The notes under the pieces are model-generated. The model did no database searches. It was not told the DNA's origin and saw nothing but the letters and a program-made list of their open reading frames with translations. Positions 1-6,100 of a stretch of DNA of 8,124 nt are shown here, piece after piece. The position numbers and the translations under genes were made by a program. Source of the DNA: an uncultured Eubacteriales bacterium (GTDB taxonomy: Bacteria; Bacillota_A; Clostridia; Lachnospirales; Lachnospiraceae); assembly GCA_902803345.1 (NCBI GenBank), contig CADCPV010000281.1, positions 1 to 8,124 on the forward strand, read 5' to 3'. Position 1 is the stretch's first letter. The number at the start of each line of letters is the position of its first letter.

Positions 1-565
1 AAACACGTCCCCGTTCGAAATCCACACCGTTCGGCATGACAATATAGTCGCCGCTGTAGCCGAGGGATCTGAGGCTCTCGCCCGCGCCTTTTGAAACCAC
101 CCAGACGTCGTCGCAGGCTTCCACGTTCTCAACCATCAGTTTAACGCCTTCCTGTGCGACTGCCGGAAGCTTCACCGCGCGCTCAATCTCGACCTCGTAT
201 TTGGTATGGTAGGTCAGGACAATCGGCACGCCGCACTTTTCGCGGAGGAGACGCGCTAAGATTGTTGAGCTTGCGGGACAGTGCGTATGGATAATGTCCG
301 GCGCAAAACCGGAAAGCGCCGAAAACGCCTCCTCCGAGAAAGGAATCCCCGCGCGGTAGCCGCCGACCTTCTGTCCGAGGTCAAGGCTCGGATAGGCCGC
401 GACAGGATAAGGATAGCCGCTGTAATCCGCGTCCGGATACTGCGGCGTACCCACGATGACCGGAACATTGTGATCTTCCGGCAGATATTTTGCGTAATTC
501 AGTACGACATTTGCCACGCCGTCAATGACCGGCGGGAAAGAATCGTTCAGAAGACAGATTTTCAT
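1..565 (-). CDS. GT4-family glycosyltransferase, N-terminal half (3' end beyond window)
   Basis: The reading frame starts at ATG 563-565 and stays open to the left edge, giving 188 residues of a partial protein. The start MKICLLNDSF-PPVIDGVANVV is the usual opening of GT-B fold group 1 (GT4) glycosyltransferases, with the glycine loop near residues 11-20. Further landmarks are IIHTHCP (91-97), YHTKYE (119-124) and MPNGVDFE (177-184), the last marking entry into the second Rossmann domain. Such enzymes move a sugar from a nucleotide-sugar to a lipid or glycan acceptor at the cytoplasmic face of the membrane. Relatives include diacylglycerol glucosyltransferases and PimB-like mannosyltransferases, but the acceptor cannot be told from this half. 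No signal peptide or membrane segment is visible. A GAGG Shine-Dalgarno (571-574) sits 5 nt from the ATG, and only 14 bp separate it from the aldo/keto reductase stop, so the two are probably co-translated. Family call firm; substrate unknown. Confidence 0.9.
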   Translation of the reverse strand, partial: MKICLLNDSFPPVIDGVANVVLNYAKYLPEDHNVPVIVGTPQYPDADYSGYPYPVAAYPSLDLGQKVGGYRAGIPFSEEAFSALSGFAPDIIHTHCPASSTILARLLREKCGVPIVLTYHTKYEVEIERAVKLPAVAQEGVKLMVENVEACDDVWVVSKGAGESLRSLGYSGDYIVMPNGVDFERGRV

Positions 566-579
566 AAATACCTCATCCG

Positions 580-1749
580 TCACGCCAGCATTTCCGCGAA
601 TTCTGTCATGATATCCGGGATTGCGATGTTCTGCGGGCAGATCGCGGCACAGGAACCGCAGCCAACGCAGCGCCGCGGGTCAAGGGATGGATCAACTGCA
701 TCCAGATCATACTTTCTTCCGCGTTCGCCGTTCTTCACTGCATTGTATACTGCGATAATCTTCGGAATCTCCAGCTCCATCGGGCAGCCCTCGGTGCAGT
801 AGCGGCAGGCCGTACAGGGTACCCAGGAAAGCATCGAATCCGCAACTTCCGAAAGCAGCGCCTTTTCCTCATCACTGACCGGGTTCGGCTCTTCAAAGGT
901 TTCGACATTTTCGACGATCTGCTCATAACTTGACATACCGGAAAGCACCACCGACACTTCCGGAAGCGTCTGAAGCCACCGAAGCGCCCAGCGCGCCGCC
1001 GAATCCTCCGGTCGTACCGCCCGGAGCTTTTTCATCTCCTCATCCGGCAGATTCGCAAGCCTTCCGCCGCGGATGCCTTCCATGACGACCACCTTAAGGC
1101 CGTGTTTCGCGATCACTTCATACTTCGATTTTGCGTCCTGGAGCTTCCAGTCGAGATAGTTCAGCTGGATCTGGACAAATTCGAAAACGCCCTCGTGTTT
1201 TGTCAGAAAATCATCGATTGTCCGGGCCGACTGCGCATGCGAACTGAAGCCGAGATGCCGGATTCTTCCCGCTGCTTTCTGCTTCTGAAGATAGCCGATG
1301 ATATCAAGCTCCGGATCGTCATACATCGGAAGGCTGTTCTCGTTCATGTTGTGCAGGAGGTAGAAATCAAAATAATCTACCTGGCATTTCCTGAGCTGTT
1401 CCTCAAAAACGCCCGGGACCGTCGAATCCGGCCAGCCGGTGAGTCCTGAGGTGAAGCCGACGACGCCGTTTTCCTTTTTCACCATCATATGGCCCGGGAA
1501 TTTACTCGCCAGGCAGAAGCTTTCCCGCGGATACTTTTTCAGTGCTTCCCCGATGAAAAGCTCGGACTCACCGCCGTGGTAGCGATAAGCCGTGTCATAA
1601 TAGTTGATGCCGTGGCTCATCGCATAGTCAATGATTTCCTGCGCTCTCTCGCGGTCGATTTTCTCGTTCTCGCCTTCGATCTTCGGAAGCCGCATGTTGC
1701 CCATGCCGAGGGCAGAAACCTTCAGGCCGCCCATTTCTTTGTAATACAT
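580..1749 (-). CDS. Aldo/keto reductase with C-terminal 2x[4Fe-4S] ferredoxin domain
   Basis: The product is 389 residues with two parts. The N-terminal TIM-barrel (about 1-285) keeps the aldo/keto reductase catalytic tetrad: Asp52 and Tyr57 in YYDTAYRYHGG, Lys83 in ASKFP and His133 in LLHN. The C-terminal part has two ferredoxin motifs of the form CxxCxxCxxxCP: Cys312/315/318/322 and Cys361/364/367/371, enough for two [4Fe-4S] clusters. This architecture, common in anaerobic Clostridia, is usually annotated as a predicted oxidoreductase of the aldo/keto reductase family (COG1453 type). The likely role is a cytoplasmic redox reaction on a carbonyl or alcohol, with electrons passed through the clusters; the physiological substrate is not known. 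The start is supported by GAGG at 1757-1760, 7 nt upstream, overlapping the last codons of the GNAT gene. The GNAT stop lies only 3 nt before this ATG, so translational coupling is likely. All key residues are intact. Confidence 0.95.
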   Translation of the reverse strand: MYYKEMGGLKVSALGMGNMRLPKIEGENEKIDRERAQEIIDYAMSHGINYYDTAYRYHGGESELFIGEALKKYPRESFCLASKFPGHMMVKKENGVVGFTSGLTGWPDSTVPGVFEEQLRKCQVDYFDFYLLHNMNENSLPMYDDPELDIIGYLQKQKAAGRIRHLGFSSHAQSARTIDDFLTKHEGVFEFVQIQLNYLDWKLQDAKSKYEVIAKHGLKVVVMEGIRGGRLANLPDEEMKKLRAVRPEDSAARWALRWLQTLPEVSVVLSGMSSYEQIVENVETFEEPNPVSDEEKALLSEVADSMLSWVPCTACRYCTEGCPMELEIPKIIAVYNAVKNGERGRKYDLDAVDPSLDPRRCVGCGSCAAICPQNIAIPDIMTEFAEMLA

Positions 1750-1752
1750 CGT

Positions 1753-2265
1753 TCACCCTCTCTTTCGCTTGTTTGGTTGTATTGATTCCTGTCCAAGCCG
1801 CTTTTTTAGTGTGTACAGGAGGTTTTCATCCGGCTTTTCAAAGCCGTTTTTGTACTCGTAGCCCAATTTTCGATAGAAGTTCAGTCCTGTGATTGATGCG
1901 TGCAGCTCGATCCATCCCGAAACGGCTGCATACTCATCCGCTTCCAGCGCTTCCATGATCCTGCGGCCGACGCCCTTCCCCTGGTACTCCGGCGCCGTGA
2001 AAATCGAATAAATCCCGCAGGGATCACCGCTCTTTTCACCAGGTCCCACAGCGCCGCAGCCGACTATAATTCCCTGATCCTCTGCGACATAAAAATGTGC
2101 CCGCCTGCCGAGACTGACCTGATCCTCCGGCCTCTCCCGCTGCATCAGATTCTCCAGCATCCACATCGGGTAGTCCTTCGAATTGGAGATCCGAAGCGTC
2201 CGGATGATCATTTCCGAGACAGCCGCTGCGTCTTCTTCCCGGAACCGTCTGATCCGTAAATCCAT
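1753..2265 (-). CDS. GNAT-family N-acetyltransferase
   Basis: From ATG 2263-2265 the product is 170 residues, the normal size of a single-domain GNAT enzyme, which transfers an acetyl group from acetyl-CoA to an amine. The N-terminal MDLRIRRFREEDAAAVSEMI is a typical first strand and helix. Motif A, the acetyl-CoA pyrophosphate loop, is YQGKGVGRRIM (94-104) with Q95, G96, G98 and G100. Motif B is LNFYRKLGYE (129-138), with the usual Tyr131 that may act as general acid. The acceptor (small molecule, peptide or protein) cannot be inferred. The frame extends upstream to a GTG at 2344-2346, which would overlap the CopA stop as GTGA and add 27 residues. That extension has no GNAT-like sequence and its AGGAG lies directly against the GTG with no spacer, so the ATG at 2265 is preferred. 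The protein ends in a basic tail (NKRKRG), and its stop is 3 nt before the aldo/keto reductase start. Confidence 0.9.
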   Translation of the reverse strand: MDLRIRRFREEDAAAVSEMIIRTLRISNSKDYPMWMLENLMQRERPEDQVSLGRRAHFYVAEDQGIIVGCGAVGPGEKSGDPCGIYSIFTAPEYQGKGVGRRIMEALEADEYAAVSGWIELHASITGLNFYRKLGYEYKNGFEKPDENLLYTLKKRLGQESIQPNKRKRG

Positions 2266-2271
2266 TTTCTG

Positions 2272-2278
2272 CCTTTCC
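2272..2278 (-). promoter_or_regulatory. Ribosome binding site deciding the GNAT start
   Basis: On the minus strand the sequence reads GGAAAGG followed by a 6-nt spacer and ATG 2263-2265. It supports the internal ATG over the upstream GTG at 2344-2346. Confidence 0.6.
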
Positions 2279-2342
2279 GGTTCAAATGACCTGCGCGCAT
2301 TCCTCTGTGTCAGAGTTTCCGCAAACCTTAAAAACCCTTCTG

Positions 2343-4979
2343 TCACTCCTGATTATTCGGCTTCCGACAGCCCCGGTATTTGTAACCCTTTTCCGTAATG
2401 GCTTTTTTCAGATCTTTCTCCGACACTTCCGAAGAAAAGCGCACTTCTACGGTTCCCTGATGGAAATCTGCTGCTGCTTCCTCCACACCCGGCAGCGCCT
2501 CGAGCGTTTTTTTCACGGTCATTTCGCAGTGTTCGCACATCATCCCCTTTACAAGAAGTGTTTTCGTTGTCAGGACTGCTTCAGAGCCCGTATTTGCCCC
2601 GTTTTCGGCTGTATCCGGTTTTGTGTAAGTATTTGTATCAACTTCTCTGCCGGCCTTTAAAACAGCCGTTTTTTCGCCTTCGGGAAGCGCCGGCTTTCGG
2701 AGCGGCCGGTCGTGTTTTGTGCTGTGCAGATCGAAAAGATTCAGTCTGAGCGCATTCATGCAGACTGTAAAGCTCGAAAGCGCCATTGCCGCAGCGCCGA
2801 CCATCGGGCTCATCTCCAGACGGAACAGTCCCGCCGCGAGCGGAATGCACACAAGGTTGTAGAAGAATGCCCAGAACAGGTTTTCATGGATGTTGAGAAG
2901 CGTCCGCCGCGAAAGCCGTATCGCCGATGCGACATCTGACAGATTCGAATTCATCAGCACAATATCCGCCGAATCGATCGCGACATCCGTTCCCGCGCCG
3001 ATCGCAAGCCCGATTTCCGCCGCTGTCAGCGCCGGCGCGTCGTTGATGCCGTCACCGACCATCGCGACTTTTCCGCGCTTCTGCAGGCTGCGGATGACTT
3101 CCTCCTTACCCTGCGGCAGCACACCCGCGACGACCTTTGAAACACCGGCTTCCCTGCCGATTGCCTGCGCAGTCCGTTCGTTGTCGCCGGTCAGCATGAC
3201 GACCTCAATGCCCATGTTTCGAAGGCTCCTGATCGCGTCTTTTGAATCCGCTTTCAGGACATCCGCGACCGCAATCACGCCGAGAAGCTGTCCGTCCCGT
3301 TCAAAGAACAGCGGCGTCTTCCCGCCTTCGGAGAACTGATCTGCCTGATTCTGCAGTTCTTCCGGAATCTCCGAAAAGGCGCTGATATAGTTCCGGTTCC
3401 CGCCGTGAACGAGCGCGCCTTCGATCCGGGCCGAGAGCCCGTTTCCGACTGCCGCCTCAAAATCCGTACTCTCATCAAGGCGGATCTTCTTTGTTTCCGC
3501 GTATTCCGTAACGGCTTTTGACAGCGGATGCTCGGATTTCTGTTCAAGAGAAGCCGCGATGCGCAGAAGCTCTTCTTCTGTTACGCCGGATGCAGGCGAA
3601 AGATCCGTCAGGCGCGGCGCCCCTTCCGTAATCGTTCCGGTCTTGTCAAGCACCACGATCTGCGTCTTGCCGAGCTGTTCCAGCGATTCGCTTGTCTTGA
3701 ACAGAATACCGTTCTTTGCGCCGAGGCCGTTTCCGACCATGATTGCAACCGGCGTTGCGAGTCCGAGTGCACAGGGACAGGAAATCACGAGAACCGAGAT
3801 TGCCCGCTCCAATGCAAAGGCGAGGTCCCGATGTCCGATAATGAGCCAGCCGAGAAGTACCAGCGCCGCAATTCCGATCACTGCCGGTACGAAAACGCCC
3901 GAAACCCGGTCCGCAATCCGCGCGATCGGCGCCTTGGTAGCCGCCGCATCCGAGACCATCTGGATAATTTTCTGGAGTGTCGTATCTTCGCCGACCCTCG
4001 TTGCCCGGCACTGAAGGTAGCCGGACGTGTTGATGGTCGCGGCACTGACCGTGCTGCCCTCTGTTTTCTCCACTGGAATGGATTCGCCGGTCAGCGCGGA
4101 TTCATTGACCGCGCTTGTTCCGGAGAGCACCACGCCGTCCACCGGAATCGATTCGCCGGGCCGGACGACAAAGATATCGCCCGCAGCAACCGCATCGATC
4201 CCGACCTCCCGCTCTTCGCCGTCCACAAGAAGCACCGCGCTTTTCGGGGCCAGCTTCATGAGACCGCGAAGCGCATTCGTAGTGCGGCCTTTCGACATCG
4301 CCTCAAGCATCTTTCCGACCGTGATCAGCGCCGGGATCATCGCCGCAGACTCAAAATAAAGCTGCTTATGATAGACCTCCATGACTTCGGCGCCAGGCGC
4401 ACCGGCACTCACCATTCCGATCAGCCGGTACAGCACAAAGAGGCTCCAGCCAAACGACACTGAAGAACCGAGCGCTACCAGCGTATCCATGTTCGGAGCG
4501 CCGTGAAGAAGCGATTTGAAGCCGCTCGTGAAAAACTTCTGGTTGATGATCATCACCACAAGCGCCAGGATCATCTGGGTCAGACCAAGCGCGATGTGGT
4601 TATGCTCAAAATAAGCCGGGAGGGGCCAGTTCCACATGTTGTGCCCCATTGAAATATACATCAACAGGATCAGGAAGCCCACTGAAAGAATAAGGCGCTT
4701 CCTGAGGACCGGTGTTTCCCGGTCCCGAAGCGCCTCTTCCTCTGCCGCGAGTCTTGAGCTCCCGGCTGTATTCTTTTCAATGCCTTTTTTCGCGGCACCG
4801 TAGCCCGCGTCTTCTACAGCCCGGATAATATCCGAAGCCGAAGCCGTCCCCTCGACGCCCATGGAATTCGTGAGAAGAGAGACCGAGCATTCGGTCACGC
4901 CCGGCACTGATCTCACCGCTTTTTCCACGCGCGCCTGGCAGGCCGCGCAGCTCATTCCGCTGACTGTGTACTGTTCCAT
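2343..4979 (-). CDS. copA: Cu+-exporting P1B-type ATPase with N- and C-terminal HMA domains
   Basis: From ATG 4977-4979 this is an 878-residue P1B-1 ATPase that pumps Cu+ (or Ag+) out of the cytoplasm using ATP. In order: N-terminal HMA domain with GMSCAAC (8-14, Cys11/Cys14); membrane segments 1-4 (about 94-224); actuator domain with TGES (297-300); TM5-6 with the CPC metal site (401-403); phosphorylation motif DKTGT (445-449, Asp445); SEHPLS with His484; TGDN (597-600); hinge [10 protein letters not shown] (642-651); TM7 with YN (707-708); TM8 with MALSS (732-736). CPC, YN and MxxSS together are the Cu+-ATPase signature, as opposed to Zn/Cd pumps. A polar linker (about 752-803) then leads to a second HMA domain at the C terminus with GMMCEHC (812-818, Cys815/Cys818). 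That end resembles a CopZ-type chaperone fused to the pump. An upstream ATG at 5028-5030 would overlap the previous gene by 41 bp and add 17 unrelated residues. No CsoR- or CopY-like regulator gene lies in the window. Confidence 0.96.
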   Translation of the reverse strand: MEQYTVSGMSCAACQARVEKAVRSVPGVTECSVSLLTNSMGVEGTASASDIIRAVEDAGYGAAKKGIEKNTAGSSRLAAEEEALRDRETPVLRKRLILSVGFLILLMYISMGHNMWNWPLPAYFEHNHIALGLTQMILALVVMIINQKFFTSGFKSLLHGAPNMDTLVALGSSVSFGWSLFVLYRLIGMVSAGAPGAEVMEVYHKQLYFESAAMIPALITVGKMLEAMSKGRTTNALRGLMKLAPKSAVLLVDGEEREVGIDAVAAGDIFVVRPGESIPVDGVVLSGTSAVNESALTGESIPVEKTEGSTVSAATINTSGYLQCRATRVGEDTTLQKIIQMVSDAAATKAPIARIADRVSGVFVPAVIGIAALVLLGWLIIGHRDLAFALERAISVLVISCPCALGLATPVAIMVGNGLGAKNGILFKTSESLEQLGKTQIVVLDKTGTITEGAPRLTDLSPASGVTEEELLRIAASLEQKSEHPLSKAVTEYAETKKIRLDESTDFEAAVGNGLSARIEGALVHGGNRNYISAFSEIPEELQNQADQFSEGGKTPLFFERDGQLLGVIAVADVLKADSKDAIRSLRNMGIEVVMLTGDNERTAQAIGREAGVSKVVAGVLPQGKEEVIRSLQKRGKVAMVGDGINDAPALTAAEIGLAIGAGTDVAIDSADIVLMNSNLSDVASAIRLSRRTLLNIHENLFWAFFYNLVCIPLAAGLFRLEMSPMVGAAAMALSSFTVCMNALRLNLFDLHSTKHDRPLRKPALPEGEKTAVLKAGREVDTNTYTKPDTAENGANTGSEAVLTTKTLLVKGMMCEHCEMTVKKTLEALPGVEEAAADFHQGTVEVRFSSEVSEKDLKKAITEKGYKYRGCRKPNNQE

Positions 4980-4986
4980 AAAATGT

Positions 4987-4991
4987 CCCTT
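4987..4991 (-). promoter_or_regulatory. Ribosome binding site deciding the CopA start
   Basis: AAGGG on the minus strand lies 7 nt before ATG 4977-4979 and shares bases with the TAA stop of the preceding zinc-ribbon gene (4990-4992). This favours the 878-residue CopA start over the ATG at 5028-5030 and suggests that ribosomes finishing the upstream gene re-initiate on copA. Confidence 0.65.
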
Positions 4992-6024
4992 ACTGTCTGA
5001 CAAAATCTTCGGTATTCCATTCCTCCGCATCGGAGCGGACCCGGATCACATTGTTGTCCACGCCCGGATCGAGGTCTGCATAGATGATATAATCCGCAGC
5101 ACCGACAATCAGGAGCCTGTTTCCGACGATTCGCCATTCACAGTCCACGCCGTTATAAACCCGCTCGTTGTTGACGTTGTTGGGTTCCTGATAGAAACAG
5201 CTGTGGTCTTCGCGCATGGTGATTTCGGATGTCTGGTCGCCGATCCAGAAGCCGACCATCTGCCGTTCCAGCGCCGACAGGCCTTCTTCCTCAGTGGTCG
5301 TGGTCTCCTCTTCCGTAGTCGTCTCCTCTTCGGTCGTAGTCTCTTCCTCGGTTGTGGTTTCCTCCTCAGTCGTCGTTTCGGGCTCGGTTGTAGTTGTTTC
5401 TTCCTCTGTCGTCGTGGTTTCCGGCTCTTCCGTGCTTTCCTCTCCGGACTCCTCCGTCGATCCTTCCAGCATGTCGATCATGCTCTGTGAGGAAGGAAGC
5501 TCCTCGGTTTCATCCGTCTCATCCGTTGATCCATCCAACAGATCACTCATGCTGTTGGAAGACGGAAAGGTCTCATCCGGCTCTTCCGTCGTATACTGGG
5601 TCGGCTCATTTCGGAACAGGTCCGCAATCTCTTCCCGGAACACGATCCCGAGCACTACACCCGCCAGAAGAAGCACGCCGACCGCCGGCAGGATAATCAG
5701 AAGCGCGATCTTTCCGCCGGACTTCTTCTTCGGTTCCGGCTGAGGCGTATTATTCTGCTGCGGCTGTCGGTAAGCCTGCTGACTGTAATTCGGCTGCTGG
5801 ACATTCTGCTGCGGCGCACTGTACTGCTGCTGATAGGTCTGCTGCGGTACAGTATTGCCGCCGGCCTGGTTATAGCCCTGAGGTGTTGAATTCTGCGGCT
5901 GCGGAGGCGGCACAGGCGCACCCGTGCCGCTTCCCGGTGCCTGCATCCGCGGATTCGGTTTTCCGCAGTGCGTACAGAATTTCGCGTTTTCATTCATCTG
6001 GTTTCCGCAGCCGGTACAGAACAT
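4990..6024 (-). CDS. Zinc-ribbon single-pass membrane protein with Thr/Glu linker and unrecognised C-terminal domain
   Basis: This 344-residue protein has five visible parts. Residues 1-22 form a zinc ribbon, CxxC-x10-CxxC (Cys3, 6, 17, 20). Residues 30-96 are a Gln/Asn/Pro/Tyr-rich disordered stretch. A lysine-rich patch (99-105) precedes one hydrophobic span (about 106-129). By the positive-inside rule the N terminus is then cytoplasmic and the rest outside. Residues 130-247 are acidic and low in complexity, with a duplicated SSxSMxDxLxGST block and a Thr/Glu repeat. Residues 248-344 look folded and beta-rich: VGFWIG (257-262), [13 protein letters not shown] (295-307), with two cysteines (276, 295). 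The pattern of an early G-x-W and a later W-x-I-x-G-N-x-L recalls small lipocalin-like extracytoplasmic domains of Firmicutes, but this is a resemblance only. GGAGG (6032-6036) lies 7 nt before the ATG. The stop is 10 nt before copA. Function unknown; a ligand-sensing or envelope role is possible. Confidence 0.88.
   Translation of the reverse strand: MFCTGCGNQMNENAKFCTHCGKPNPRMQAPGSGTGAPVPPPQPQNSTPQGYNQAGGNTVPQQTYQQQYSAPQQNVQQPNYSQQAYRQPQQNNTPQPEPKKKSGGKIALLIILPAVGVLLLAGVVLGIVFREEIADLFRNEPTQYTTEEPDETFPSSNSMSDLLDGSTDETDETEELPSSQSMIDMLEGSTEESGEESTEEPETTTTEEETTTTEPETTTEEETTTEEETTTEEETTTEEETTTTEEEGLSALERQMVGFWIGDQTSEITMREDHSCFYQEPNNVNNERVYNGVDCEWRIVGNRLLIVGAADYIIYADLDPGVDNNVIRVRSDAEEWNTEDFVRQ
5284..5424 (-). 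repeat. Thr/Glu repeat tract (TTTEEE units) in the zinc-ribbon protein
   Basis: Residues 201-247 of the zinc-ribbon protein are almost only Thr and Glu. They include four consecutive exact TTTEEE units (217-240), flanked by TTTTEEE variants and one EPE interruption. At DNA level the four 18-nt units all differ, but only at third codon positions. The tract lies outside the membrane in the predicted topology and probably acts as an extended acidic spacer, possibly O-glycosylated on threonines. That last point is inference. Confidence 0.9.
5440..5565 (-). repeat. Degenerate tandem duplication SSxSMxDxLxGSTxE in the zinc-ribbon protein
   Basis: Residues 154-172 ([19 protein letters not shown]) and 177-195 ([19 protein letters not shown]) align without gaps at a 23-residue period. 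The P-S-S-x-S-M-x-D-x-L-x-G-S-T-x-E core is conserved. The copies lie between the membrane span and the Thr/Glu tract. They may be two short amphipathic motifs; no known motif was recognised. Confidence 0.75.
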
Positions 6025-6100
6025 CGTTTTACCTCCGTACTTTTGTCAATCGAGTCAGCTGATCTGCTGAATAAATGGTCTTGGATAATTCTTTTCTTTC
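6025..6100 (-). other. clpB to zinc-ribbon intergenic gap
   Basis: This 76-bp gap holds the GGAGG ribosome binding site of the zinc-ribbon gene and an imperfectly isolated 5-bp inverted repeat (TCAGC at 6055-6059, GCTGA at 6066-6070). No T-run follows the inverted repeat on the minus strand, so it is not a convincing terminator. A TTGACA hexamer (6044-6049) lacks a matching -10 box at the right distance and is too close to the start codon. Confidence 0.45.

Noticed and set aside
2303..2315. Inverted repeat CTCTG-3 nt-CAGAG between copA and the GNAT gene
   Set aside because: The stem is short, with a 3-nt loop and no T-run; it could arise by chance and supports neither a terminator nor an operator.
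3528..4463. A 311-codon open frame on the plus strand
   Set aside because: It lies wholly antisense to copA, is rich in Arg, His and Cys as expected from the complement of GC-rich codons, and shows no recognisable domain.
4980..5030. Upstream ATG (5028-5030) giving CopA 17 more residues
   Set aside because: It overlaps the zinc-ribbon gene, adds residues unlike any CopA start, and the ATG at 4977-4979 has a well-spaced AAGGG.
5216..5743. Plus-strand open frame rich in SSSVVV repeats
   Set aside because: It is the complement of the Thr/Glu codons (ACN and GAR) of the zinc-ribbon gene; the repeats are a mirror of the real protein.
6044..6049. Perfect TTGACA hexamer on the minus strand upstream of the zinc-ribbon gene
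   Set aside because: The sequence 17 nt downstream is not a -10 box and falls on the start codon, so it cannot serve as a normal promoter for this gene.
6055..6070. Inverted repeat TCAGC-6 nt-GCTGA between clpB and the zinc-ribbon gene
   Set aside because: The stem is only 5 bp and has no T-run after it on the transcribed strand, so it is not a credible terminator.
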